A DNA stretch of 64,000 nucleotides, taken from NCBI RefSeq assembly GCF_900452515.1, contig NZ_UGNW01000001.1:1240001-1304000 (forward strand), written 5' to 3'. This DNA is from Legionella birminghamensis (lineage in GTDB: Bacteria; Pseudomonadota; Gammaproteobacteria; Legionellales; Legionellaceae). Below the pieces are notes generated by a model, which saw only the letters and a list, made by a program, of their open reading frames with translations, searched no databases and was not told the DNA's origin. Made by a program: the position numbers and the translations under genes. This document shows positions 27,008 through 36,239 of the stretch, in pieces. Position 1 is the first letter of the stretch; each line of letters begins with the position of its first letter.

Positions 27008-28360
27008 ATGAATATGAAAATTGCTGTATATGGGGCTGGCTATGTCGGCCTAGTGTCTTCTGCTTGTCTGGCCAGTCTGGGCCATGATGTATTATGTGCT
27101 GATTTAAATCAGGAACGAGTCGATGCGCTGTTATCCGGACACTGTCCCATTCATGAAAAAAATCTGCCGGAATTGCTGCATGAACAGACCCAGGCTGGGC
27201 GCCTGCAGTTTAGCGCTGATATAGAGAAGACCATTGATTTTGCGGATATTCATTTCATTGCGGTGGGCACACCCGGTTTGGCAGATGGCCGTGCGGACTT
27301 GTCGCAAGTTGAAGCTGTAGTTAAAACAATAACACAACTAGCTAGCCGCGATTGTTTTATTATCTGTAAGTCGACGGTACCTGTCGGCACGGGAGAAAGG
27401 CTTGAAATTCTGGTTAAAGAACAATTGCAGTCTTTAAATAAAACCATCACAGTAGAACTGGCCTCAAATCCGGAGTTCCTGCGCGAAGGATCCGCGGTAT
27501 TTGATTTTTTAAATGCTGATCGCATTATTGTGGGCGGGGAGCCGTCCGCAATCACCTGCCTGCAGGCAATCTATCAACCCCTGATAAATAAAGGAATACC
27601 CTTTCTCCCTATGAGCCGCTGTTCTGCGGAGTTGACCAAATATTCTGCGAATGCAATGCTGGCCTCCCGAATCAGTTTTATGAATCAAATAAGTCAGATT
27701 GCAGAAGCGGCCGGGGCAAATATTGAAGATATTCGTCGCGGTATGGCACTTGATGAACGCATTGGCCCTCATTTTTTAAATGCCGGAATTGGCTATGGTG
27801 GTTCCTGTTTCCCCAAAGACGTGAGGGCGCTTGCAGAGACAGCAGCCGATCTGCGGCTCGACCCTGTTTTGTTGAATGCGATTGACCAAACGAATACCCA
27901 GCAAAAGAATTGGGTTATCAAGCAGTTGATGAAGCATTTTAATAATCGTTTAAGCGGTTTGAAGATTGGTTTCTGGGGATTGTCATTCAAACCGGATACT
28001 GACGATTTAAGGGAAGCCAGTAGTTTAACCGCGATTCAATCCGTGCTCAGGGCTGATGCTATGGTAGTGGCCTATGATCCCGCTGCAATTGATTCTGCGC
28101 GATTGCTTTTTCAGGGCGAGCATAATATTGTATGGGCAAAAACTGCTGAAGAGGTACTTAATTCAGGACTGGATGCTTTGGTTATTGCAACAGAGTGGTC
28201 TGAATTTAAAAACTATTCTCTCCAGAAAATGAAGCGATGCATTAAACAGGCGGCGGTTTTTGATGGACGTAATTGTTATGATTTAAGGGCAGTAGAAGAG
28301 GCCCGGTTACATCATTATTATTCTGTAGGACGTCCGGTTGTTACTGGATTAAACGATTAG
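27008..28360 (+). CDS. ugd: UDP-glucose 6-dehydrogenase
   Basis: Oxidises UDP-glucose to UDP-glucuronate using two NAD+. The N-terminal Rossmann motif is YGAGYVGLVSSACLA; central signatures are STVPVGTGE, SNPEFLREGSAV and GIGYGGSCFPKD with catalytic Cys267; the C-terminal domain has FWGLSFKPDTDDLREA. At 450 residues it is full length. Start ATG 27008 has AGGA four bases upstream; ATG 27014 is an equal alternative. galU follows directly and makes its substrate. UDP-glucuronate feeds surface polysaccharide or lipid A decoration. Confidence 0.95.
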   Translation: MNMKIAVYGAGYVGLVSSACLASLGHDVLCADLNQERVDALLSGHCPIHEKNLPELLHEQTQAGRLQFSADIEKTIDFADIHFIAVGTPGLADGRADLSQVEAVVKTITQLASRDCFIICKSTVPVGTGERLEILVKEQLQSLNKTITVELASNPEFLREGSAVFDFLNADRIIVGGEPSAITCLQAIYQPLINKGIPFLPMSRCSAELTKYSANAMLASRISFMNQISQIAEAAGANIEDIRRGMALDERIGPHFLNAGIGYGGSCFPKDVRALAETAADLRLDPVLLNAIDQTNTQQKNWVIKQLMKHFNNRLSGLKIGFWGLSFKPDTDDLREASSLTAIQSVLRADAMVVAYDPAAIDSARLLFQGEHNIVWAKTAEEVLNSGLDALVIATEWSEFKNYSLQKMKRCIKQAAVFDGRNCYDLRAVEEARLHHYYSVGRPVVTGLND

Positions 28361-28372
28361 GTGGTGACTGCA

Positions 28373-29251
28373 ATGCCAATTAGAAAGGCGGTATTTCCTG
28401 TTGCTGGATTAGGGTCACGTTTTTTACCTGCTACCAAGGCGACTCCAAAGGAGATGTTGCCGGTTGTGGATAAACCATTAATACAATATGCAGTAGAGGA
28501 AGCGGCGAGAGCTGGTTTTAATCATATGATTTTTATTACCAGCTCTACCAAAAGAGCTATTGAAGATCATTTTGATAAACAATTTGAGCTGGAAAGCCGG
28601 CTCTTGGAACAGGGTAAGGAAAATCTTCTGGAATTGGTTCGTAATGTTTCTCCCGAAGGTATTCAATTTACCTATGTTCGACAAAATCAACCTTTAGGCT
28701 TAGGGCATGCTGTGCTTTGTGCTGAACATGTGATAGGCGAGGATCCATTTGCTGTTTTACTGGCGGATGATCTTATTGATGAGCTTCGTACGCCATGTCT
28801 TTCAGCTATGGTTGAATTTTATACAAAAGAAAAAAAATCCATTTTAGCGGTTCAGTCAGTTCCCTGGCATGATGTTCACCACTATGGCGTTGTTAGCCTT
28901 GTGAATTCCCAGGAGCGTTTTTCAGAAGTAACCGGGATGATTGAAAAGCCTGCGCCAAAAACGGCTCCGTCCAATCTGGCAGCAGTAGGGCGCTATCTGT
29001 TTACCCCGGCAATTTTTACTGCTTTACGTGAAACTCCAGCAGATGAGCGCGGAGAAATTCAACTCACCGATGGTATTAAACGCTTGTTACACCATGAAAA
29101 AGTCATGGCTTTCCAGTTTAATGGCAAGCGTTACGATTGTGGTTCAAAATTGGGATATATGCAGGCTAGTGTTGAATTTGCATTGCGTCATCCTGAAATC
29201 GGTGAAAGTTTTAATCAATTCTTAGAGGAAATCAGTTTTTCCATAGAGTAG
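28373..29251 (+). CDS. galU: UTP-glucose-1-phosphate uridylyltransferase
   Basis: Makes UDP-glucose from UTP and glucose-1-phosphate. The N-terminal nucleotide loop is PVAGLGSRFLPATKATPKEM; the uridine and sugar-binding regions are QPLGLGHAVLCAE and ADDLID, with IEKP downstream, in 292 residues. ATG 28373 is preferred over the GTGs at 28361 and 28364 because AGGTGG lies 8 bases before it. It begins 12 bases after the ugd stop, so the two act as a pair delivering UDP-glucose then UDP-glucuronate. Confidence 0.96.
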   Translation: MPIRKAVFPVAGLGSRFLPATKATPKEMLPVVDKPLIQYAVEEAARAGFNHMIFITSSTKRAIEDHFDKQFELESRLLEQGKENLLELVRNVSPEGIQFTYVRQNQPLGLGHAVLCAEHVIGEDPFAVLLADDLIDELRTPCLSAMVEFYTKEKKSILAVQSVPWHDVHHYGVVSLVNSQERFSEVTGMIEKPAPKTAPSNLAAVGRYLFTPAIFTALRETPADERGEIQLTDGIKRLLHHEKVMAFQFNGKRYDCGSKLGYMQASVEFALRHPEIGESFNQFLEEISFSIE

Positions 29252-29395
29252 TTGGATTGTAAAAAAACACGGTGCCCATTTCTATTGAATTATGCACTGT
29301 TTCTCTGGCAAGATGTATGGCTGTTCTAAGAGACAGCCCTGGCAAGTCAGAAAAGTTACTCGTAAAACTGATAACGAATGAATCGGTGAGGATAT

Positions 29396-30145
29396 ATGAA
29401 AATTTTGGTTGCAGTGAAGCGCGTGATTGACCCTTATGTGAAAATTCGTGTTAAAACAGATAATCAAGGGGTTGAAACACAGAATGTTAAAATGTCCATG
29501 AATCCTTTTGACGAAATTGCAGTTGAAGAAGCCCTTCGTCTGAAGGAAAAAAACCTGGCTTCTGAGGTTCTGGTCGTATCAATAGGCAGTGATGCGTCTC
29601 AGGAAACATTAAGACATGCTCTGGCATTAGGGGCGGATCGAGCCCTTCTGGTGAAAACGGATCAATCATTTTGCAGCCTGAATATTGCTAAAATTTTATC
29701 CGCGGTCGTACAAAATGAGCAGCCAGGGCTGGTATTAATGGGTAAGCAATCCATTGATGACGATAATAACCAGACACCGCAAATGCTTGCAGCCCTATTA
29801 AACTGGCCTCAGGCTACCTTTGCCTCTTCCTTAAGTATTGATAATGATTCAATAACGGTAATCAGGGAAATTGACGGTGGCCTGGAAACGTTGAGCATGC
29901 GATTGCCAGCTGTTGTCAGCACTGATTTGCGGCTCAATGAACCTCGCTATGCAAGCCTGCCCAATATCATGAAGTCAAAAAAGAAACCCCTTGAAGTCAG
30001 GGAATTGAGCAGCATGAATCTTGCGCTTAAAGAACATGTGAAAGTACTGTCAGTGACTGCTCCTTCATCCAGAAGTGCCGGGATCAAGCTCGATTCAGTC
30101 AGCGCTTTGATTGACAAATTAAAACATGAAGCCAAAGTGCTTTAA
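29396..30145 (+). CDS. etfB: Electron transfer flavoprotein subunit beta
   Basis: A 249-residue subunit that binds AMP and, with EtfA, carries electrons from acyl-CoA and other dehydrogenases to ETF-ubiquinone oxidoreductase. Signatures are KILVAVKRVIDPYVKIRV, NPFDEIAVEEALRLKE and the AMP-binding GKQSIDDDNNQTPQML. GAGG lies a few bases before ATG. etfA follows after 14 bases, then ald after 13, so the three form an operon. Confidence 0.96.
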   Translation: MKILVAVKRVIDPYVKIRVKTDNQGVETQNVKMSMNPFDEIAVEEALRLKEKNLASEVLVVSIGSDASQETLRHALALGADRALLVKTDQSFCSLNIAKILSAVVQNEQPGLVLMGKQSIDDDNNQTPQMLAALLNWPQATFASSLSIDNDSITVIREIDGGLETLSMRLPAVVSTDLRLNEPRYASLPNIMKSKKKPLEVRELSSMNLALKEHVKVLSVTAPSSRSAGIKLDSVSALIDKLKHEAKVL

Positions 30146-30159
30146 TCCAGGGAGAGATC

Positions 30160-31095
30160 ATGAGCGTTTTAGTGATTGCGGAACATGACAATAAACAACT
30201 GCACCCTGCGTCATTGAATACTTTGGCAGCAGCGCTTCAGCTTGATGCAGAACCCGTTTTTCTTGTTGTCGGGCATAATTGTCAGGCGGTTGCGGAACAA
30301 GCAGCGGCTGTTGCCGGTGTTCATTCGGTGTTACTGGTCGACAACCCTTGCTACGAACACCAGCTAGCGGAAAATACCAGCCAGTTAGTTGCAGGTCTGG
30401 CAGAGTCATTTACCGCTATTCTTGCTGCATCAACAACTTTCGGAAAAAATATTCTGCCGCGCATCGCCGCCCTGCTGGATGTTACCCAGGTCTCTGATGT
30501 TAGCAGGATTCTTTCCTCCGATGAGTTTCAGCATCCGATATACGCAGGAAATGCCATAGAAACAGTTAAAGTATTGGACGCTCGGAAAGTGCTGACTATC
30601 CGAACTACGGCTTTTGACAGTATCAATGAGAGGCAGACTCCTTGTTGTATCGAAAGAATTAATACTGCAATTACAGAAGATAACTGCCGCTTTATCAGTC
30701 ACCAGCTAAGCAAGTCAGAGAGACCTGAGCTCGGCAGTGCAAAAATTATTGTATCGGGTGGGCGGGGCTTACAGAATGCGGAAAAATTCAAATTAATTGA
30801 AGAGCTGGCTGATGTATTGGGCGCTGCGGTCGGCGCATCCCGAGCGGCTGTAGACGCTGGATTTGTGCCTAACGATTACCAGGTGGGACAAACGGGGAAA
30901 GTTGTTGCTCCAGACTTATATATCGCAGTGGGTATATCAGGAGCTGTTCAGCATTTGGCAGGGATGAAAGATTCCAAAGTGATTGTCGCAATCAATAAAG
31001 ATGAGGATGCGCCTATTTTCCAAATTGCTACTTACGGGCTGGTAGGTGATTTATTTGAGCTGATACCTCAACTTATCGAGCGGTTAAAACAATAA
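30160..31095 (+). CDS. etfA: Electron transfer flavoprotein subunit alpha
   Basis: A 311-residue FAD-binding partner of EtfB. The C-terminal FAD domain is complete: SGGRGLQNAEKF, GAAVGASRAAVDAGFVPND, QVGQTGKVVAPDLYIAVGI and SGAVQHLAGM, then INKDEDAPIFQIATYGLVGDLF. It shares an operon with etfB (14 bases upstream) and ald (13 bases downstream). GGAGAG precedes the start. Confidence 0.96.
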   Translation: MSVLVIAEHDNKQLHPASLNTLAAALQLDAEPVFLVVGHNCQAVAEQAAAVAGVHSVLLVDNPCYEHQLAENTSQLVAGLAESFTAILAASTTFGKNILPRIAALLDVTQVSDVSRILSSDEFQHPIYAGNAIETVKVLDARKVLTIRTTAFDSINERQTPCCIERINTAITEDNCRFISHQLSKSERPELGSAKIIVSGGRGLQNAEKFKLIEELADVLGAAVGASRAAVDAGFVPNDYQVGQTGKVVAPDLYIAVGISGAVQHLAGMKDSKVIVAINKDEDAPIFQIATYGLVGDLFELIPQLIERLKQ

Positions 31096-31108
31096 TCGGG
31101 GGGTAAAT

Positions 31109-32227
31109 ATGTTTGTCGGTGTTCCAAAAGAGATTAAACCACAGGAAAATCGTGTGGGGTTGGTTCCAGCTAGTGTGCGGGAAATTACGCGAGTTGGAAG
31201 CACTGTATTTGTAGAAAAGGGGGCTGGCCTCGGTATTGGAATTACTGATGATCAATATCGTGCTGCCGGTGCTGAAATATTGGCTACTGCTGATGAGATA
31301 TTTGAACGGGCTGAATTGATTGTAAAAGTGAAGGAACCTCAGCCGGTTGAATGCCATCGTCTTCGCGAAGGGCAGACGCTTTTTACTTATCTTCATCTGG
31401 CGCCAGATCCACAGCAGACCCGTTTACTGAAAGAGTCCGGTGCGACAGCAATTGCCTATGAAACGGTGACACAAAATGACGGCGGCCTGCCTTTGCTTAC
31501 CCCCATGTCTCAGGTCGCTGGACGTATGTCTATTCAGGCCGGTGCACATTGTCTCGAAATGGCGCAGGGCGGGAGTGGTGTCCTCCTGGGCGGTGTTCCG
31601 GGTGTAGCACCTGCCAATGTAGTCGTCATCGGCGGAGGGGTTGTAGGTACTAATGCTGCAAGAATGGCCATGGGTATGGAGGCAAGGGTCACTGTTCTGG
31701 ATAAATCCTTGACGCGCCTGAATGAGCTTGATTTTCAATTCGGCGCAAAATTGAATACTATTTACGCAACAGCGGAAGCTTTAGAGCATTATGTGATTAA
31801 TGCGGATCTGGTTATTGGTGCCGTTCTGGTTCCTGGAGCCGCAGCACCCAAATTAGTTACGCGTTCCATGCTTAAATCCATGCGTCCAGGTTCGGTAGTC
31901 GTGGATGTGGCCATTGACCAGGGTGGATGCTTTGAAACAAGCCGTCCAACAACGCATCATGAGCCAACCTATGTTATTGATAACGTGGTGCATTATTGTG
32001 TGGCTAATATGCCGGGTGCAGTTCCCAGAACATCTACTTTTGCTTTAAACAATGCAACGCTTCCCTTTGTACTTAGTTTGGTCACAAAAGGGGTTAAACT
32101 GGCATTATTGAGCGATGGTCATTTGCTGAATGGTTTGAACGTTCATAAAGGAATGATTACCCATGAAGCGGTTGCCCGTGATCTGGGGTATGAGTATGTG
32201 ACTGCTACGGATGCATTAGCAAGTTAA
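31109..32227 (+). CDS. ald: Alanine dehydrogenase
   Basis: A 372-residue NAD-dependent enzyme that interconverts L-alanine and pyruvate plus ammonia. Substrate and catalytic regions are present: [18 protein letters not shown] at the start, [19 protein letters not shown] and the Rossmann motif [24 protein letters not shown] lies upstream of ATG. It is the last gene of an etfB-etfA-ald set, an arrangement I do not know as common. It could give pyruvate from alanine, a good carbon source for Legionella. The hairpin at 32237 ends the unit. Confidence 0.96.
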   Translation: MFVGVPKEIKPQENRVGLVPASVREITRVGSTVFVEKGAGLGIGITDDQYRAAGAEILATADEIFERAELIVKVKEPQPVECHRLREGQTLFTYLHLAPDPQQTRLLKESGATAIAYETVTQNDGGLPLLTPMSQVAGRMSIQAGAHCLEMAQGGSGVLLGGVPGVAPANVVVIGGGVVGTNAARMAMGMEARVTVLDKSLTRLNELDFQFGAKLNTIYATAEALEHYVINADLVIGAVLVPGAAAPKLVTRSMLKSMRPGSVVVDVAIDQGGCFETSRPTTHHEPTYVIDNVVHYCVANMPGAVPRTSTFALNNATLPFVLSLVTKGVKLALLSDGHLLNGLNVHKGMITHEAVARDLGYEYVTATDALAS

Positions 32228-32236
32228 TCAATAAAC

Positions 32237-32265
32237 AGTGTAGCCTTGATGCATAAGGCTACACT
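32237..32265. terminator. Bidirectional terminator hairpin after ald
   Basis: AGTGTAGCCTT (32237-32247) pairs perfectly with AAGGCTACACT (32255-32265), an 11-bp stem and 7-base loop. It lies between two convergent units, ending at 32227 and 32277, so it can serve both. Confidence 0.75.
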
Positions 32266-32276
32266 AATCAATGCAA

Positions 32277-32447
32277 TTAATGCCCTCCGTGTCCTCCAAC
32301 ACCCCCTACGCCTCCGCTTCCACCGCCATAATCTTCATCTACGGGATGAGGATATTTATCCGTAGTATCACAGGCGCTCAAAAGCAAGGAACTCCCGATG
32401 AGAGCTGTCAAGAGAACAGCAAAATAAGCCATCCTGGTCCATTTCAT
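32277..32447 (-). CDS. Small Gly/His-rich lipoprotein
   Basis: A 56-residue protein. The signal segment MAYFAVLLTALIGSSLLL ends in the lipobox LSAC (Cys26). The 31-residue mature part is CDTTDKYPHPVDEDYGG followed by a Gly/Val/His repeat tail ending HGGH. GGAG lies 10 bases before ATG. It begins 18 bases after the monooxygenase stop on the same strand, so it is probably the last gene of that three-gene unit. Membrane anchoring is predicted; the role of the Gly/His tail (perhaps metal binding) is open. Confidence 0.7.
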   Translation of the reverse strand: MKWTRMAYFAVLLTALIGSSLLLSACDTTDKYPHPVDEDYGGGSGGVGGVGGHGGH

Positions 32448-32464
32448 TCGTATATTACTCCAAT

Positions 32465-34087
32465 TTAATTGGCTCTTAAAATTGTATTCATAATTTGTTC
32501 CAGCCTGCCCTGCAAGTCAACTGGTTTTTCCATTGTGCGCCAGGCTACATGGCCATCAGGACGAACGAGCACGGCTCCATCCTGCCCAATCTCATAGGTT
32601 TTCGCCCAGTTGCCAAGCGGATCCTGTAAATCGCCCTGTTGGCCAATACGATAACTTCTAATTGGGTATTTCTGGATGGCGCGGGCTGCGTTATGCCACT
32701 CATCGTTCTGGTCGCTGCTGAGAAGGACAAAGCGATCATCAAATAAATCCAGGGTGGAAATAGGTTTGCCGTGGTGCTCCAGGGGATAATGGGGGGCTCT
32801 GCTTCCGGGATAAGTTGAAGGATGGTAATCAGAGGTATTCGGTTCAGGAGGGGTATTATCCTCCTCAATCAGGGCGCCATGCTCATAGCGGAAACCAATA
32901 TCCAGCCCTACCTGGTTCAGATGCTCATTCTGCTCTTCCAGGGCAGCAGCCATTTCCTCATAATCCTCATTATATATCGCTTCGAAAATTCGGCTGAAAC
33001 GCATGGCATTTTTTGTGCTCCAGGCAATATTATTCTCTGTTACAGGAGCGCGTTCTTCATAATAAGTATCAAGCAGTGAGAGAGGCGCCTCACCTCTGAT
33101 GGCCGCAGCAAGTTTCCATGCCAGATTATGTGCATCCTGAACCCCGGTATTCATTCCAAGCCCGCCTGTCGGCGGAAGGCGGTGGGCGGCATCACCTGCA
33201 AGAATAATGCGGCCTTCGCGGTATTTTTCAGCAATCAGGGCTGCCATCGTCCAGAAGGCTTTGTTAATCAATTTCACTTCTATGGAGGGATCATCGATAA
33301 GATTTTCGATCAATTCTATACAAAATTGATCGGTAAAACTTTCTTTTGTGAGCTCAGGAATATGATCATAACGCACGCCAACAAGCCATCGCTTCGATCC
33401 GTCTTTTGAAAGCAGCGAGGTGCCCATAATATCCTTGCGTGTGAACATAAATCCTACGCTTGGGCGGTTAGCGAGATATTTGGACAAGTCCATCTCGCAA
33501 TAGATGTTACAAAACTCTCCCAGGCTATCTTTGCCATGCATGTCGATCCCTAGCGCTGGACGGGTTGTTGAGTTGGCCCCATCCGCAGCGACCATATACT
33601 CCGAATGAATGCGATATTGTTTTTGAGAAACCGTATCCAGAACAGTAGTGATTACTCCCGATTCATTCTGCTCGAAACTAAGCATTTTGGCGTTAAAATA
33701 GCATTGGATTTGAGGATACGCTTGTGTTGCAGCCAGTAATATTTGCTCAACCCAGTCTTGTGAAACAACGGCTATTTCAGTGGGGCTGAAGGTTGAGGGT
33801 CTGGGTTTTGCATTGACTCGTGTCAGTTCCTTCCCCTGGAGTGATTCCAGCCAGATAAAACGATGCGCCTCAGCTGGAAGTTGATAATTTCGAAGCTGAG
33901 ATTCCAAGCCCCATAAACGGAAAATTTCCATGGTTCTTGTGTTGATGCCCCTTGCCTTTGGGTGATTAGTGGTGGCTGGATGTTTTTCAATCACCACCGA
34001 TCGGATGCCCTGGCGGGCAAGGGCAATAGAAGTGCTTAGACCAACGGGACCTGCCCCAACAATGACTACCTGCGTGCTTTCTTCCAT
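32465..34087 (-). CDS. FAD-dependent aromatic monooxygenase (PheA/TfdB type)
   Basis: A 540-residue flavoprotein hydroxylase. The N-terminal Rossmann motif is VVIVGAGPVGLSTSIALARQG; the second FAD/NADPH block is YMVAADGANSTTRPALG; the ribityl-binding GDAAHRLPPTGGLGMNTG is followed by DAHNLAWKL. The C-terminal thioredoxin-like part (VDLQGRLEQIM) is that of phenol 2-monooxygenase-type enzymes. It would hydroxylate an aromatic or polyketide ring using NAD(P)H and O2; substrate unknown. It follows an MetA-like outer-membrane protein by 18 bases and precedes the lipoprotein by 17. Confidence 0.85.
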   Translation of the reverse strand: MEESTQVVIVGAGPVGLSTSIALARQGIRSVVIEKHPATTNHPKARGINTRTMEIFRLWGLESQLRNYQLPAEAHRFIWLESLQGKELTRVNAKPRPSTFSPTEIAVVSQDWVEQILLAATQAYPQIQCYFNAKMLSFEQNESGVITTVLDTVSQKQYRIHSEYMVAADGANSTTRPALGIDMHGKDSLGEFCNIYCEMDLSKYLANRPSVGFMFTRKDIMGTSLLSKDGSKRWLVGVRYDHIPELTKESFTDQFCIELIENLIDDPSIEVKLINKAFWTMAALIAEKYREGRIILAGDAAHRLPPTGGLGMNTGVQDAHNLAWKLAAAIRGEAPLSLLDTYYEERAPVTENNIAWSTKNAMRFSRIFEAIYNEDYEEMAAALEEQNEHLNQVGLDIGFRYEHGALIEEDNTPPEPNTSDYHPSTYPGSRAPHYPLEHHGKPISTLDLFDDRFVLLSSDQNDEWHNAARAIQKYPIRSYRIGQQGDLQDPLGNWAKTYEIGQDGAVLVRPDGHVAWRTMEKPVDLQGRLEQIMNTILRAN

Positions 34088-34105
34088 CGTTAATTCCTGG
34101 ATTGA

Positions 34106-34930
34106 CTAAATCATAAAAGAAATCCCGGCCCCGAAGTAATTTTCAAAAGAGCCTGGATAGCCGCTTATCCGCTGACCGGCATTAATATCGATAATGATGG
34201 ATGGCCTGATTAAAAACAGTATACCAGCATCGGCATTGAATCCGCTATGTTCGCCTGGACCTGTTTTGGTCTCACCATAAACCTCTCCATAGGCACTTAG
34301 CCGATCGCTTAAAGAATAGCTTAAGACCAGATCGGGGATAAAGTTGTTGTAACGTTCGCCGCCATTATACCTGGATTCGGTTAAACTGCTGACTCCTAGC
34401 ATAGTGGTAAAACTCCATTTGTCGTTAATACTATAGGTTAAAATGGCATTAGCCCCTGCGCCAGTCGATTTACTTCCATAGGCGGCGCTGCCATCCGGGA
34501 GAAATATCTCAGCTTCAACTGCAATTATCCATTGGTCATTATTAACAAGCATATGCTTTAAGCCAGCCATGGTTTCACTGTTGCCATAGCGGGGAGAAAA
34601 GGACTGCTGGTTATAAGTAGGCCATAAAATATAGAGCTCATTATTAGCGGGTAATCCAAAACGGGTTTCAAGGTTAGGGTAGGTTTGTAAACTGCCATCA
34701 CTATCGGTTAGTCTCTGGTATTGATAACCTGATTCAATAATGACTGATTTATAGGGAACCGTACAGGAGCTATCGGCATAATTGGGTCTGTCAATCAGAT
34801 TTAAAAAGGCAGTGGGGCCCGAGCAAGGGCTGATTGGTTCATCAGCAGCAGCCGTGCCTGAAAATATAAGGGTTACAGGAATAAGAAGAGCGAGCCAGAT
34901 AAGCGTATTTTTAATATTTCCATTAATCAT
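34106..34930 (-). CDS. Outer-membrane beta-barrel, MetA/phenol-degradation-transporter-like
   Basis: A 274-residue protein with a signal peptide (NTLIWLALLIPVTLIFSGTAAA) and then an all-beta sequence of alternating short strands, such as VIIESGYQYQRLT, WIIAVEAEIFLP, AILTYSINDKWSF, LVLSYSLSDRLSAYGEVYGE and FGAGISFMI with terminal aromatic/Ile. This resembles the Phenol_MetA_deg barrel family. ATG 34930 is chosen over 35002 because AGGA is 7 bases upstream and the signal peptide then starts correctly. First gene of a unit with the monooxygenase, suggesting uptake of the compound it acts on. Confidence 0.65.
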   Translation of the reverse strand: MINGNIKNTLIWLALLIPVTLIFSGTAAADEPISPCSGPTAFLNLIDRPNYADSSCTVPYKSVIIESGYQYQRLTDSDGSLQTYPNLETRFGLPANNELYILWPTYNQQSFSPRYGNSETMAGLKHMLVNNDQWIIAVEAEIFLPDGSAAYGSKSTGAGANAILTYSINDKWSFTTMLGVSSLTESRYNGGERYNNFIPDLVLSYSLSDRLSAYGEVYGETKTGPGEHSGFNADAGILFLIRPSIIIDINAGQRISGYPGSFENYFGAGISFMI

Positions 34931-35103
34931 TTTACAATCCTGCTGCCAACCCGGCCAAATAGAGTGATCTGCCATTTTGCCTGTATAGGGATAAAAAATC
35001 AAAGAATAACAATTATAGAAGCGTGAATTATAGAAGCGTGATCAGACTTGAAAAAATTACTTCTTGATGGGATAGTAGAATTTTCATTTTTTTCGATATT
35101 TCA

Positions 35104-36153
35104 ATGAAATTTTTGCGTCTGTTTGTTTTTATATTTGTAATTTCGGAAAAAGCGCTTGCCATTTCGGTTGAAGCAAAAATTGACCCAATAGTACAGGCTG
35201 CCATGCAAAACAACCACATTCCAGGCCTGGCTTTAGCAGTGCTTAAAGATGGTCAGCCTTTGCTAATTAAGGGCTATGGCAACGCACAATTAAATCCCTC
35301 ACAACCAGTTACCACAAACCGCTTGTTTGCAATAGGCTCGATCTCAAAAGTGTACACCGCTTTTGCAATAATGAAGTTAGTACAGGAAGGTAAAATCGAG
35401 CTGGATGATTCCATATTAAAATACTTGCCCAACGCTCCGTCTGCCTGGCGGGCGGTGACCATACGGGAGCTGTTATCTCATACCAGTGGTATCCCTCAGC
35501 ACCAGGGACCTCATTTGCCCTGGCTTAAAGTCTGGCAGCAGCTTGCAAAACGGCCGATGCAGTTTACGCCCGGGACTCAGACCCGATACAACAATTTCGG
35601 GTTTATTGTGTTGGGACGGGTCATAGAGCGTGTGAGCGGGCAAAGTCTGGCAGTTTATCTGCAGGATACTATTTTTAACCCGCTTTCCCTGTCTCATACA
35701 GGTTTCCCTGCCAGCTTGAATCCGCCTGGATTGGCCGCAGGCTATCATTTTGTGAATGGTCAATTCGTTCCAGCACCTAACCGTAAACCCTGGCAGCAAA
35801 TGTGGGGTTCAGGCGGTATTGTGTCGACTATTGACGATATGGCGAAATGGGATATGGCCATGACTGCTGGGCAAATTTTGAGCTCGAAAACTTATGCGCA
35901 AATGTGGGGCCCGGTCAGTTTGAAGAATGGGCAGCCAAGCGGTAGGAATGGGTTGTTCTGGTCTTTGGGGTGGCAGGTATCTTTTCGCAATAGCAAACTG
36001 GTTGCCCAAAAGGATGGTGCTATACGTGGCTACAGTAGTTTTATTATTCGTCACATAGACGACAAAATTTCAATCATTATTTTGACCAATACGAATAAAG
36101 TCCGTTTACCACGATTGGCTCGAGACATTTTTGAAGCAGTTAAAAATAATTGA
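35104..36153 (+). CDS. Serine hydrolase of the beta-lactamase/penicillin-binding-protein fold
   Basis: A 349-residue exported protein (signal peptide about 1-19). It has the class C-like SxxK at Ser79-Ile-Ser-Lys82 and the second motif Tyr162-Asn-Asn, with the third region KDGAIRGYSSFI rather than a clear KTG. Such 'beta-lactamase family' hydrolases act as esterases, DD-peptidases or true beta-lactamases; the missing KTG argues against a typical beta-lactamase. The preceding gene is divergent. It has no obvious partner. Confidence 0.75.
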   Translation: MKFLRLFVFIFVISEKALAISVEAKIDPIVQAAMQNNHIPGLALAVLKDGQPLLIKGYGNAQLNPSQPVTTNRLFAIGSISKVYTAFAIMKLVQEGKIELDDSILKYLPNAPSAWRAVTIRELLSHTSGIPQHQGPHLPWLKVWQQLAKRPMQFTPGTQTRYNNFGFIVLGRVIERVSGQSLAVYLQDTIFNPLSLSHTGFPASLNPPGLAAGYHFVNGQFVPAPNRKPWQQMWGSGGIVSTIDDMAKWDMAMTAGQILSSKTYAQMWGPVSLKNGQPSGRNGLFWSLGWQVSFRNSKLVAQKDGAIRGYSSFIIRHIDDKISIIILTNTNKVRLPRLARDIFEAVKNN

Positions 36154-36239
36154 AGACGTAGAGGCTGCGGCTTTAACACTTGAACAAGGTTTGTTACCCA
36201 GGTATAAAGGGCAATTCTGATTATTTAAAGGTGAACTCA

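Noticed and set aside
35104-36153. A functional class C beta-lactamase
   Set aside because: SxxK and YxN are present, but a clear KTG box is not visible, so only a general serine hydrolase is supported.
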